Source: Phragmites australis
Lineage: Eukaryota > Streptophyta > Magnoliopsida > Poales > Poaceae
Reading direction: 5' to 3'
Assembly: GCF_958298935.1 (NCBI RefSeq)
Contig: NC_084924.1
Span: 6,820,001-6,884,000, forward strand
DNA length: 64,000 nucleotides
Shown: piece by piece, positions 53,636 to 64,000 of the stretch
How the letters are laid out: each line of letters starts with the position of its first letter
Position numbering within the stretch: the first letter of the stretch is position 1
Notes under the pieces: model-generated
Database searches by the model: none
Told to the model about the DNA's origin: nothing
The model's input: the letters and a program-made list of their open reading frames with translations, nothing else
Program-made: the position numbers and the translations under genes

Positions 53636-56281
53636 ACGCTTTCCGCACCCTCGACTTCAAGCTACTCAGCGCGGCGAAGGCTCTCAAGCGATGGAGCTAG
53701 AAATTCATTGGCAGCAGACGCCTTCAGCTTGCTATCGCTAGGGAGGTCATCTATCGATTAGATCTTGCTATGGATCGGCGGCCGCTTATGCCGGAAGAGC
53801 AGGACCTACGCAAGGAGCTTAAATGTAAATGCTTGGGTTTAGCGTCGTTGGCACGCTCCATTGCCCGGCAACGTTCACGTATCACGTGGCTGGCCGAAGG
53901 GGACGCGAGCACCAAGTTTTTCCATCTGCAAGCTTGCCATCGTCGCCGAAAGAACCGCATCGAATCCCTACAGGTTCAGGAGCTTACTTTGGTGACTGAA
54001 GAGGAGAAGGCAGATGCGGTATTTGCCTATTTCAATGAAGTGCTTGGCATGCAGGTGCCCAGGTCGCTGGCCTTGAACCTAAGTTCCCTGGGCATCCAGT
54101 CGTTCGACCTTGAGGGCTTGGATGTATGTTTTTCGGAGGCTGAAATTTGGAAGACTATTCAAGAGATCCTGACGGAGAAGGCGTCGGGGCCGGACGGATT
54201 CACTGGTATGTTCTACAAGACGGCCTAGGAGGTGATCAAACCTGATATTGTACAAGCGTTCAATGCCTTATGGTCTTTTGATGGCAGGAGCTTCAACCTA
54301 GTAAATGAATCTCATGATCCTCCTGCAAAAGAAAAAAGAAGCTTAAGAGATCAAAGACTACCGTCCTATCAGTCTAATTCATAGCTTCAGTAAGCTGTTC
54401 ACCAAAACCCTTGTATTGTGTCTTGCGCCGTTGATGCATCTCTTGGTGCAGCCAAACCAGTCGGCCTTCATCAAGGGACGCCACATACACGATAACTTTA
54501 GAATGGTGCATTTGAGTGCGAGGCTACTCCACCAGAAGAGGCGTGTGAGTGTCCTGCTAAAGGTGGACATCGCGAGGGCTTTCGACACCGTCTCTTGGGC
54601 TTTCCTCTTCGATATGCTCCGTCAACTCCGTTTCTCGCGTCACTGGATTAATTGGATTGCTATCTTGCTATCTTCCGCAAGCATGAAGATCCTGCTTAAC
54701 GGGTGTCCCGGCCGTAGGATCTGCCATGGTCGCGGGCTTCGCCAAGGTGACCCGCTATCACCTCTGCTCTTCGTGCTTGTAATGGAGGCCCTGAATGCGT
54801 TGTTTATAAGCGCGGAGAGCTCGTAGCTTTTCAGTAATTTGGGCGTCCCAGGGATTAGGCATAGGGTGTCTATGTTCGTCCACAATCTGGTCGTATTTAT
54901 CTCGCCTTGCGAGTAGGATATCGTGCTGGTCAAGGCAATTCTTGACACCTTTGCTGCTTCGTTAGGGCTTTATACCAATCTTAACAAGTGCCAATTCTCA
55001 CCAATACACTGCAGTGATGACCAACTGGCAACCGTGAAGCGGTTCTTCCCTTGTCAGTTGGCTGAGTTTCCAGTTCGTTACCTTGTTATTTCTTTGTCCT
55101 TGAAGAAGCTGTGAAAATGTGATGTTCAGCCTATCGTAGATGCGGTCGCGGACAAGTTGCCGACATGGAAATCAAGCCTTCTAACCACGGTTGTTCGTGT
55201 TGTTCTGACCAAGGTAACACTAACGGCAATTCCTATCTACTTGTCCATTGCCATCTGCCTGCCGCCTTGGGCTCTCGAGGCCATTGACAAACTCAGTCGT
55301 GCTTTCATTTGGCGGGGCACTGAGGCGGTGTCTGGTGGTCATTGCTTGGTCGCATGGCCACGTGTGTGCCGACCTATCTCTCTTGGTGGACTCGGTGTTC
55401 TTTACCTCTCCTAGCTGGGTTTCACCCTCCGTCTGCGTTGGGAGTGGCTGCGCAGGGTCGACGGGTCGCATTCCTGGGCTGCCTTGCCTTCGAAGAGTGA
55501 GCTCATCGTCCGCTCAATGTTCCAGGCATCTTTCTCGGTGGAGATTGGCAATGGCTCCAGGACCCTTTTTTGGACAGACAAGTGGTTGACCGGCACTTCT
55601 ATTCAGCACTTGGCTCCTCACCTTTTCCAGGCGGTTGGCAAGCGTGTCTCACGATCAAGAACGATGAATCAAGCCTTGTCCAACCGTCGATGGGTGCGTG
55701 ACATTATGGGGTCCCTTACGGTACCTGTTCTCATGGAGTTTCTTCGTGTTTGTGATGCCGTAGATCAAGTGCGGCTGTCGGACATCCCGGATAAATTCAT
55801 TTGGCGGTGGTCGGCCAACCAACAATACTCGGCTTCCTTGGCTTATAGGGCGTTCTTTCACGGACAAACTGAGCTCCCCGGAGCGAAGCAGCTCTCGAAA
55901 ACGAGGGCTCCAGCGAAGTGCAAGTTCTTCTTCTGGTTGGTGTTGTATGACCGTTGTTGGACAAATGACCGGCTGCAAAGATATAACCTAACGAATGGAG
56001 GACCGTGCTCCCTCTGTTCTTAGGTTTCAAAAACTATACAGCATTTGCTTTTGGACTGTGTCTTTACCCGTGAACTTTGGTTCCATCTCCTTCGACCGGC
56101 TGGTCTTGAACATTTCGAGCCACGTGCAGGTCTTGAACTGGTTGACTGGTGGCTTCCTTCTCGGAAGCGGCTTCCAAAGGATCTTCGCCACGGTTTTGAT
56201 TTCCTGCTAGTTCTGAGTGCTTGGTCCTTATGGAGGAAGAGAAACAATCGGGTTTTTAATCGGGCTGCTTCCTTGCCCTGA
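53636..56281 (+). pseudogene. LINE ORF2 remnant: reverse transcriptase and zf-RVT, disabled
   Basis: Recognisable blocks are ARQRSRITWLAEGDASTKFF (about 53860) and KASGPDGFTGMFYK (54178). NQSAFIKGRHIHDNF (about 54450) and GRGLRQGDPLSPLLFVLVME (54730) follow, then FFFWLVLYDRCWTNDRL (about 55925) and HLLLDCVFTRELWF (about 56045). Where the catalytic YADD is expected (54875-54886) the codons read F-V-H-N, so both catalytic aspartates are lost. Stops interrupt the frame, for example at about 53698, 54226, 54823, 54915, 55112 and 56021, with frame changes around 54340. It cannot encode an active enzyme. Confidence 0.85.
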
Positions 56282-56520
56282 GTCCTGTGCAGTGCAATCA
56301 GGGATGAATGTCGCTACTGGTGCTTGTCCAGCAACAGACGTTTGCAGCTGCTCCTTGAGCCTCCTTAACTCAGTTGGTCTTGCTTCCTTCGTTTTTAGTC
56401 TTTGTATTTGGTTACGTCTGGCTGTAATTTTCCAGCCCCCGATCGTCCAGGTGTGACGGAGTGAACTCATTTGCTTCTTTTCTCTTAATGAAATAACATG
56501 CTCAGGCGCGTTGCGATGGA
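53636..56520 (+). mobile_element. Second L1-type LINE, 5'-truncated and decayed
   Basis: Homology begins abruptly inside ORF2, after the endonuclease, at about 53636, as expected from incomplete reverse transcription. It continues through the reverse transcriptase and zf-RVT regions to a 3' UTR ending near TCTTAATGAAATAACATGC at about 56510, a usual 3' end for these grass LINEs. I saw no poly(A) tail or target duplication. It is in the opposite orientation to, and clearly diverged from, the LINE at 6805-15690. Confidence 0.82.
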
Positions 56521-57441
56521 GTGGGTTTGTTGGCCCGCCGGCTTCCTCCACTCCACGGGCACGGCACACGTGACGCAAACGCCGGCCGCTCGCTCGTTTC
56601 CCGTCCTCCCAACTCCCATACGACACCAGGGAGGAGGTGGTGCTCTGTCTCTGCGCGCCTTTCCATTTTTTGAGCTGTGACGGGGGCGTATGCTCGACTG
56701 CTCGTACATCTGTCACTCTAGCGATGTGCATCAATCATACACTGGGCACTCGCGGGCTCCAACCCCTTTTTTTCTTTCGCGCGGACTCCATCTTGATTTC
56801 GACTGGGCACTCGCGGACACTCGTGTGAGTTGTTGGCGCGCGCGTGTTCGGTGGTGCCGTTGTCCACGCGAGACCTCGCATCTGGCCGTCTCTTCGCTGC
56901 TAACACCGGAGCTTTCTGGAAGGAGGCTATCAGGTCTCGGTCCATCGCCCATCGACCGAGAGGAAAATAGGCACACGACGAAGCCATACCTGAAATTGCA
57001 GGGCCGTGCCGTGGCAAATGCATCCATCCGCCGTTCAGCGGTTGCAAGTCCGCGTCGGTCCAGCCCCGCGTCATCCCGTTTATCATGTGGTGACCGGTGA
57101 GGTCGACGTCGGGCAGTCATGGTGCGCTGCAACTTCCTCGCGCTGCCGTTGCTTTGGTCAAACAGTTTTATGCAGAGCCGAGCCGTCCAATCATGTCGCA
57201 ATAGGTATCGGCATATATGTGCTGGATTTTCCAGCCTTCGATCCGGGTAACATTTGTCTTTGCTCCTGCACGTACATCGGCTCAACTGGCCGACTGCGTC
57301 TAAGCTTAGGTTGGCCCAGTAATCATGGGCCTGGAGGTTGGACTGCTTCTAACTACTAGCACCATCCTGGATTGGCCTGGGCTTTCAAAAACTTCTTTCG
57401 AAAAAGGCTGGGGTTTTCAAAAATGGAGGGTCGTACCAGAG
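56521..57441. other. Intergenic, nothing recognised
   Basis: GC-moderate sequence with several overlapping open frames on both strands, none recognisable. They look composition-driven. Confidence 0.35.
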
Positions 57442-58550
57442 TAAGCCCAATACCAACGGAGTCCGTATCCAGTGCTACAGTGTGGATACGGACTCCGCAC
57501 AGCCTGCAAACGCTCTCCAACAGAGACGGTTTCGAGTGATACAGTGATACGGCCAAAACTCGGAGAGGAGAGAGGAGCGGCATATTTGTCGGAAGAAACG
57601 CTCGGGCGCAACACTGTGCTAGGGCCCACTCGGCAATGACTCCATGCTCCCGCGAGTTCGCGGAATTGGCGTGGCGAAGGCGGAGTGAACGAAGTGGATT
57701 GAGCCCCCGTGACTCATGGTGGCCAGCGCGGTGTGAGCTCGCTGGTGATTTCGGCCGGGGTTCACCTTGGGGTTAGCGGTAGAAGATCTAGCACATGAGG
57801 GGTAACTCGATTGAGGGCTCCCTGGCCAGCGCCGATGACCAGATGGCGTCTAGCGACAACGCGTGGCAGCGGCGGCGTTTGATCGTCGGCGTGCAAGTAG
57901 GAGGTGGCTGAGGGAAGGGAGGAGGACAGTCGGCGAACCTCAGCGCGCTGCGAGGAAACTCGCCGAGGCATTGGATGGAACTGTGGAGGCTCGTGGAAGG
58001 GCTTTCACCGGTGACTCAGTGAGTTCGAGGAGCTCCACACTAGAGATGGGGAAGAAGGTGCCGGAGGGCTCAGCTCGGTGGGGAAAATGGTGGATTCGCC
58101 TCGGGAAAGGGAGGAGAAGCGGGCGACGACGTCTCTCCTAGCTCTTGAGTGGTCGAGCCCATTGGATTTGAGCTTGGGCTCAGGGATTTGGTCGGCGGCA
58201 CTAGGTTTTAGCTGGCAGCTCTCTGCTCTTCTCTGTTCTGGTGTTGTGCTCTGCTGTGTGGAGATGATGGGAGGGAGAGAGGGGGCGCGGCGGATGGAGG
58301 ATGGAGGGGGTGCGGTGGTGGAGGGAGGAGTTGGGGGAGGGGTGGAGTGAACGAAGAGGAGATGGTGAGGGGGCGGAGTGAAGGAAATGGTTAAAAAAAA
58401 CCAATTTAATATACGAGAGAGAAGATAGAGGATGAAATATAGAGTATCTGTTGAAGATGAATGGAATGAGAGATACTATAATAGTGATAGATGATACTGT
58501 AATAGTGTTTTAGAGGATGAAATTTTAGAGTAGTTGTTGGAGTTGGCCTA
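57442..58550. mobile_element. Non-autonomous element with TAGGCCAACTCCAAC-type ends (1.1 kb)
   Basis: The left end TAAGCCCAATACCAACGGAG and the reverse-complemented right end TAGGCCAACTCCAACAACTA are imperfect inverted repeats. The subterminal region near 57466-57500 holds an inverted repeat, GAGTCCGTATCCA / TGGATACGGACTC. The interior is GC-rich with an unrecognised frame (57863-58141), then AT-rich with repeated AGAGGATGAAAT words. No transposase and no clear target duplication, so the superfamily is open. Confidence 0.42.
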
Positions 58551-59795
58551 ATGATGTGTCTACTTCAAGTATTTACAAAAATCCTACCTGGTACTATGAT
58601 CACAAATGTACGAATGCAACTCAAATTTGAGCATGTATCTTTTTTTTCTTTCATAAGTTTTAGTTCTGGGGTATGTACCAACTATAACGATCCAAATGAT
58701 AAGCATTTCTTCTAATAAACTATCAAAATTTAAAGACTTTGGACGAATTTCGTTCACACTGCTCGCTTGTTTTTGTTAAGTACCAAGTACTCTTCACATT
58801 TGTTGCAAAAGCGTGCCAGGAGCTACAATATGGTGTATGAGTGCTGTCGTTGCAAAAGCGTTCAAATTTAACCAGCACCAGCATATCGTTGTTTAGGATA
58901 TCTGAACTTCTGCAGAATTCATTTCCACCGGCTACATTGCAGCAGAGCGCGATAAAAAGGCAAGCATAAAGTTCTCGCCACTCAAGAAGCAAGGAGAAGT
59001 GGGACATCAGCGAATCGGTGACATACATTTGGATTCGTGGTTGTCAGATAGGCTAGAAAACTGATCGCAGAAAAGAAAAAACGATAAGCTACAGTAGGGA
59101 GAATAGGCAGCAAGCAGAACAGAGTAGATTGAGTGCCTACTTTCTGCAACGTTTCAGGCTTCCTGCAGCCACCAACATACGCTCCCAAGGAGGAAGACGA
59201 GCCACTTCTCTCTCCTCATCCACTTCCTCCTCTTTAGCAGAAAATGACGAGACTATCTACTGTACGGACAACTTGAAGGTCTGTCTCGTAGGCATCGCCC
59301 TCTGGCTGTGAGCTCGGATAACATTGGCGCATGCACTACAACCTGAAGAAATCCTGACAGGTCGAGTGTACAGGGTTGTCTTGTGTAGAGCATGCATGGC
59401 AAACGAAGCAGTACCAGACATTTGGACCGGCACACATTCGAGCAATAGCGAGCTAGTTGAAACGATCTGGAATGCTGGATGAAACCTGCTTGCTACTCTA
59501 CAAACTGCTCTCTGGTACACACGACACACACGAATCCTCGGTACCCCTCTGGTGTCGACACAAACGGCAATGGCCATGATGCCGTTCAGGTCCACGAGTA
59601 ACGTAAAATTGGCGAATCACAAGGACGTGACGGAAAACATCTGAGACCTTGAGGGTTTGGATCTCGCCGGTAAACGATTTGGAGCTGCCCAACCATTCTC
59701 ATCTCGAGAGCTGATTTCTGGTCGGATGGCTCGTGAAATTTTCATGTTTGAGCCGAGCGCCCGAGGTTACGAACGAGCTCTGCTGCACGTATGGC
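58551..59795. other. 3' flank of the NPH3 gene
   Basis: The right part should hold the 3' UTR of the minus-strand NPH3 gene. No conserved coding sequence is seen; the minus-strand frame 59257-59595 is not recognised. Confidence 0.4.
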
Positions 59796-62019
59796 CTACG
59801 GGCTCATCCCCATCCTGGACGCCCTGGACGCGACAACATTGCGCGCGTGCGAGTCGCGCACCTGCGTGCTGAACTTGCACCCGTGCTGCGCCCTCCAGCC
59901 TCCCGCCGCCGGCCTTGGCCCATCCGCGCTGCCGGGTGACCGGCTGCCGCCGCGGCCGTCGATCCTCTTGATGGCCCTCCGCATGCTGGAGCACTCCCGC
60001 TCCAGCTCATGCACTCGGCTGGCCACGCTGTCCATGTCCAGCCGCAGCATCTGGCTCTCCTGCACCGCACCTCGCCATGCCTCATCGGGGCCCGCGCGCT
60101 GCTGTTGCCGCAGCACCGCCCGTGGCGGGCCGGTGGGGGGCGCGAGCAGCGTGCCCGTGATGGCGCGCCGGAGCTGCAGCTGCTCGAAGAAGAGCACCTG
60201 CAGCACCGCGCGCAGCGGGAGCCGCTCGTTCTGCGCCGCGTGCGTGCACGCCTCCACCGTCAGCTTCCGCCAGTCCACCACGCCCACCACCCTGTCCCGC
60301 TCCTCCGCCGTCAGCTGTGGGTGCGCCTGCACAGCAATCACCAGAATAAAAGACAATCTTCCACATGACGGACACAGGGTACTGTAAGCAGTGACAGCTC
60401 AAAGGAGCCATCTTTTCTGGCCCTTTAACCAGGACGACATGCTAGTACTCCGTGGTGATCTGGCAGTGTACCTTGAAGTATATGTCGACGGCGCGGTAGA
60501 CGCCGTCATCGTAGATGCGGGCATGGTCGGGCAACGCCAGAGCGAGCTCGCAGAACTTGGCGGGCTCCAGGTTGGCGTCGGAGGCGACCTCGGCAAGGTA
60601 GCTGTCCACCAGCTTGCCCACCTGCACCATGGCCACGGCGGATGGCCGCGACACCTCTGCCGCCTCCTCCTCCTCAATTGAAGCTGACGACGACGCCTGG
60701 CCGAGCTCCTCCTCGGCGAGGAAGTACCTGACGACCCGCTCGACGCAGTCCACATCATAGAGCGTCTCCGTGGCGCCGGAGTAGCTCGGGATGAGCACGT
60801 CCTCCAGCGTGGCCTGCTCCAGCTGCGTCGCGGCCTTCCGCTCCAGCGCCGCGCGCGCCGCGTCCGACGCGCGCAGGATCTGCGCCGTCCGCAACAGCGC
60901 GAACAGGAACTTCGCGGTGACCACGCGCCCCGAGCACTTGTCCGGGGGGAGGCTCGCGACCACCGCCTCCAGGAGCTCCTTCTGCTCCACCTCCGACGAC
61001 ACCGGCGCGGACGCGAGCCGCCGCCGCATTGACCTCGACAGGCCCGGGATGGTGCCCCTGGCGTAGGACACGAGGCAACTCTCCCTGGCCTCCGTCCTCA
61101 CGTCGTCGCGCGCGGCCATGGCAGCCATCACCCGCTTGTACATGTTCAGGCCGAGCACGGCAAGTTCGTCGAACCAGTACCGCGACGCGGCCGACGAGCG
61201 CGCGGCGATGGCCTCCACGCAGCGGGCCACAATGCCGAGCTCCTCGGCGAGCGGCAGCAGCTCCTCGCAGGACTTGAGCGCCTTGGTGGCGTCGCTGGGG
61301 TGACGGAGCACGATCTGCTCCATGTAGGCCTCCGCGCGCGCTGCGAGGTTGTCCTCGGCGTGCTCCTCGGTCATCTCCAGGTACTCTGCCGCGCAACGCA
61401 ATGGCGCGACATTCCAGGCGGTGAGATCGACGCGGACGCCGTAACAGAATTTTGCCGCCGCCTCGAACGTGCCCGGCCCGCCCGGGAAGTCCGGGTACGC
61501 AATGCGGTACGGCTGCCCGTCGCCCTCCCTCCCCTTAACCTGTTGTTGCTCGTCCCCTTCCTCCTCCTCGTTTGCTTCCTTAATATCCGTTTCCGCTGCA
61601 CCGTCATCGCCGGCATCGCCTCCTTCACTACTTCTCCTCCTTCGCCGCCGCCGCGACGGACGCTCCTCCTCCTGCTCGGTGAGCATGCGGTGGACCTTTC
61701 GGCTCTTGGACATGAGCGGGAACTGCGCGCCACAAATCCTCAGCGGGTTTTCATCGAGCACGACGCAAGGGAGCATCAGACTCCCAATGAAACAGAGACC
61801 ACGCGGGCCAAGAACGTACCTTGTGGAGGTGGAAGATCATGTCGTGCACCTCGAACACGACGTCACTCGGCAGCCCGGTGGTGCAGAACCTGGCATGCAC
61901 AGAACCCATCAAGAACACATGCAGAACCAACGCAATTACACATCGAACCACCATAATTCAACAGCGCTCGCTCACCATGCCTGGCCCCTTGACGAGCCGT
62001 GCCAGACCGACGACGACAT
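59796..62019 (-). CDS. BTB/POZ-NPH3 family protein, four exons, 631 aa
   Basis: NPH3/RPT2-type proteins are plant-specific CUL3 adaptors; founding members act with phototropins in blue-light signalling at the plasma membrane. Exons 61976-62019, 61820-61889, 60472-61722 and 59796-60326 join in frame with GT-AG borders. The BTB domain starts at WFCTTGLPSDVVFEVHDMIF (residues ~15-34), continues with FPLMSKSRKVHRML, and resumes at PYRIAYPDFPGGPGTFEAAAKFCYG (~109). A ~55-residue Arg-run plus Glu/Asp-rich insert (about 53-107) splits it. The NPH3 domain (about 220-510) begins WFDELAVLGLNMYKRVM and contains the signature KLTVEACTHAAQNERLPLR. A C-terminal coiled-coil-like segment (LDMDSVASRVHELERECSSM) precedes the tail GCKFSTQVRDS. 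It is intact. The specific subfamily is uncertain. Confidence 0.92.
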
Positions 62020-62031
62020 GGCCGCTGCCCG

Positions 62032-62076
62032 CTACACTCCGTCGACTCCGTCGAGCTGCGACTCGGAAGATGGCAT
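62032..62076 (-). promoter_or_regulatory. Short upstream ORF before the NPH3 start
   Basis: An ATG at 62074-62076 opens a 14-codon frame (MPSSESQLDGVDGV) ending TAG at 62032-62034, 12 nt before the main ATG. If the transcript begins upstream of it, this uORF could dampen translation; the transcription start is not known from sequence. Confidence 0.4.
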
Positions 62077-62736
62077 CAACTCCCTCGCTCGTAGTCGTAT
62101 GATTGAGGCGGGTGATGGGTAGGTGTGCTAATTTAGAGCGTCTACCTGGCCAAATAAATTGGCATCAGAATCCCACTTCTTCCCCGTGTCAGCAGGAAGC
62201 TATGGCTGGGGATAAACTAGCTACGTTTCGCTCATGGTTTAGTTAAAAATCTTCGCTCATCATCTACTGCCTTTCTTGTGTGTGGTTTCTTGGGGAGGGG
62301 GGGGGGGGGGGCGAGATGAGGTGTGAGCTAACCACTCCTCCATGTCAAGCACGAGAGCAAATCGCCATTGGTGATGGCTTGTACTGGTTCTTGCTTCCAT
62401 TTGGAAGCGCTTGGAAAGTTCTTGGGGGGTGGACCTGCTTGCGCCGGTCTACGGTGTGGATTTGGACAGCACAGAAAAAGACTAAAGGGAAAGGAAAATG
62501 AAAGAAGAAAAAGGAAAACGAAAAAGAGCTACTCTTTCTTGCGTCTACACCCAACAAAAGCTATGTGAAAAGCGGAAAACATTTTGCAGCAGTTAACGAA
62601 CCATGTACGGCGCAGCCGAATAATGAACAATCGCATTACTTGTTCTAATATCTTTTGTGTCAGTTAGGTGCTCAGTGCCGACAGGCGAGTAATCTTAACT
62701 CCAAAGTATACGAACACTAATACTAGTAGTAGTACA
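62077..62736. other. Upstream flank of the NPH3 gene with a poly-G run
   Basis: This is the presumed promoter of the NPH3 gene. A G run of 15 (62297-62311), immediately preceded by GGGGA, lies about 280 bp upstream of the ATG. The 62470-62530 stretch is A/G-rich. No gene was seen. Confidence 0.4.
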
Positions 62737-62996
62737 TACTCACTCTAGTTGTTAGTCGCAAATAAGTGTTATTTTTTGTTATGTGCCGTTAACCATTTCA
62801 TATTTTAGTTGTAAATTATTTTTTATATATGATTTTAGATATTTGAAAATAATACAGGTAGATTGGTCTCGAAAAGTATTTTTATAATATTATATATTTA
62901 TTATATTTTATAAATATATTATAAAAATAGTAATCAGAGTTGTGTTTTAGTGGTTGTATCGATATTAAAACGATACTTATTTGACTGTAGTGAGTA
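62737..62996. mobile_element. Stowaway-like MITE (260 bp)
   Basis: The left end begins TACTCACTCTAG, with CAAATAAGTG 18 bp further in. The reverse-complemented right end is TACTCACTACAGTCAAATAA. Both carry the Stowaway-like AAATAAGT subterminal word and end in TA. The AT-rich interior is similar in layout to the copy at 49387-49644. Confidence 0.72.
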
Positions 62997-63556
62997 CTAC
63001 GCCATATACACATGGTTTTGACCAATTTTTGTGACTTTTCGGCTTTCGGGCAGCCAGATTGGAACGGTCTGAACCCTGAATGAACCCTCTGCCTCACCAC
63101 TGGCCATTTCGTTTTCTCACCGTCTCAAACGCCCATGGGCGAACGGTTCGAGCGGGGAAGCGCGGACTGGCGCGTAATTTGGCCGAGATCGGGTCTCGCG
63201 CACGGACGGCCATGGCCGTAGCTGCGCGCAGTTTTGTTTACTGCTCGACGATTGCAGGTGAAAGTTGGTCGCCGCCAAACAGGCTGCAAGCCTGCAAGTG
63301 AAGTGAAGCGAAGCGAAGCATTGGACCTGTGCTAAACAGCTGGAAAAGAGAGAGAGAAAGTTTGTGTGATCCGTGTGAAGTCAGGTTACTTCTGCATGTT
63401 GTTCACGGATTGTTCTGTTCTCACAACAGTTCAATCTTTTAATGTGAATCCTCAAAAAAGAAAAACTTTTTTAAGGAAAAAGTTCAAAACGAAGTGGAGT
63501 ACCAGCATAAAGCCTGCTTAATTCCGTGAAAAACATACAGTTTCGGATTACTATAA
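62997..63556. other. Intergenic, nothing recognised
   Basis: No gene or repeat identified. Tandem GAAGC/GAAGT words at about 63300-63320 are a minor low-complexity patch. Confidence 0.35.
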
Positions 63557-63675
63557 GGGCTACTTTGGAATACAGGAATTTCACAAGAATCGAATAGAAA
63601 TTTCACATAAATCAGTTCAATGTTACATGAAAAATGTAAGATCTGAGAAAAACCCCCCGTTTCAAAAGAGACCTG
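63557..63675. mobile_element. Short MITE-like element (~119 bp)
   Basis: The left end GGGCTACTTTGGAATAC and the reverse-complemented right end AGGTCTCTTTTGAAACG are imperfect inverted repeats of the 'GGGC(C)...TTTGGAA' kind common in grass Tourist-like MITEs. No ORF; target duplication unclear. Confidence 0.42.
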
Positions 63676-64000
63676 AAAAGGTATTCACAGTCAAATACAG
63701 TACTCCTACTAGTACTATACTGATGAGATAAATACTCTATCAAATCAAAGATGGGTCAAGTAATTGCGTGCTGGCAACTGCTGCACCAAGGAAACTGTTC
63801 CAGCATTAACTGAACACATTGCGTGCAGCTCACTGCACAGTCTTTCAGACCAACCATTTCAGCTGCGTCCTGGTATCTATTTATTTGCTCTGAATCCCGC
63901 TTGGGTTTACGACAGCGTATAAACTCGCTTGGGTCGTGGACCTTTCTTCGATCGGTGTGGCTGTCTCTTCTGCGTTGTCTTCTTCAGTCTTTGCCACAGC
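63676..64000. other. Right-edge region; possible 3' exon of a minus-strand gene
   Basis: Two minus-strand frames are open at the window edge and end inside it: one at TAA 63907-63909 (very basic, ...RSKKGPRPKRVYTLS) and one at TAA 63881-63883. Either could be the C-terminal exon of a gene lying to the right, or chance. No family is recognised. Confidence 0.22.

Noticed and set aside
1..64000. tRNA, rRNA, riboswitch or CRISPR features
   Set aside because: I found no tRNA-like clover-leaf sequence, rRNA segment, regularly spaced repeat-spacer array or riboswitch core by eye; a dedicated search would be more sensitive.

Overview
This is plant nuclear DNA, almost certainly from a grass (Poaceae, probably panicoid). 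The coding parts are intron-bearing plant genes, GC-rich in their first exons. Most of the rest is grass-type transposable elements: a SIRE/Maximus-lineage Ty1/copia element, long Gypsy-type LTRs, L1-type LINEs, Stowaway and other MITEs, and hAT-like elements. I cannot name the species from the sequence alone. No prokaryotic-style operon, CRISPR array or phage is present.

Four host genes are supported, all on the minus strand. (1) The 5' half of deoxyhypusine synthase (599-2848; the gene runs off the left edge). (2) A single-exon PADRE/DUF4228 protein with a probable N-myristoylation signal (18328-18810). (3) A five-exon UPF0114 membrane protein (50859-52157). (4) A four-exon BTB/NPH3 protein (59796-62019). 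They are unrelated in function and separated by transposons, so there is no cluster or shared pathway.

Layout from left to right. 1-3100: deoxyhypusine synthase. 3478-5333: two non-autonomous hAT-like elements, one with an 8-bp target duplication. 6805-15690: a decayed minus-strand LINE, split at its ORF1/ORF2 junction by a 2.9-kb solo LTR (9905-12828, target duplication ACATT). 18.3-19.0 kb: PADRE gene. 19.5-25.3 kb: MITEs and gene-poor DNA. 25578-37331: a very young 11.75-kb copia element on the minus strand. Its two 1611-bp LTRs differ at only two positions that I found, and it has perfect AACCC target duplications, PBS, PPT, long gag and pol frames and a third ORF. It sits inside an older retroelement fragment. 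40.6-41.1 kb: a MITE-like insertion in a (TA)n tract. ~41.1-46.16 kb: a Gypsy-type LTR interrupted by a solo LTR of the same copia family (43819-45414, target duplication TGTAC). 46.2-50.8 kb: a 0.3-kb tandem duplication, a hAT-like element and a Stowaway MITE. 50.9-52.3 kb: UPF0114 gene. 53.6-56.5 kb: a second, 5'-truncated LINE. 57.4-58.6 kb: a non-autonomous terminal-inverted-repeat element. 59.8-62.1 kb: NPH3 gene. 62.7-63.7 kb: two more MITEs.

The most notable items are the near-intact copia element with its protease motif in a different frame from gag and pol, and the dense arrays of short palindromes. These are CCGGA...TCCGG in the copia LTRs and 3' region, and CGGTC-A-GACCG in the unrelated solo LTR. 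Both LINEs are decaying largely through C-to-T type nonsense changes.
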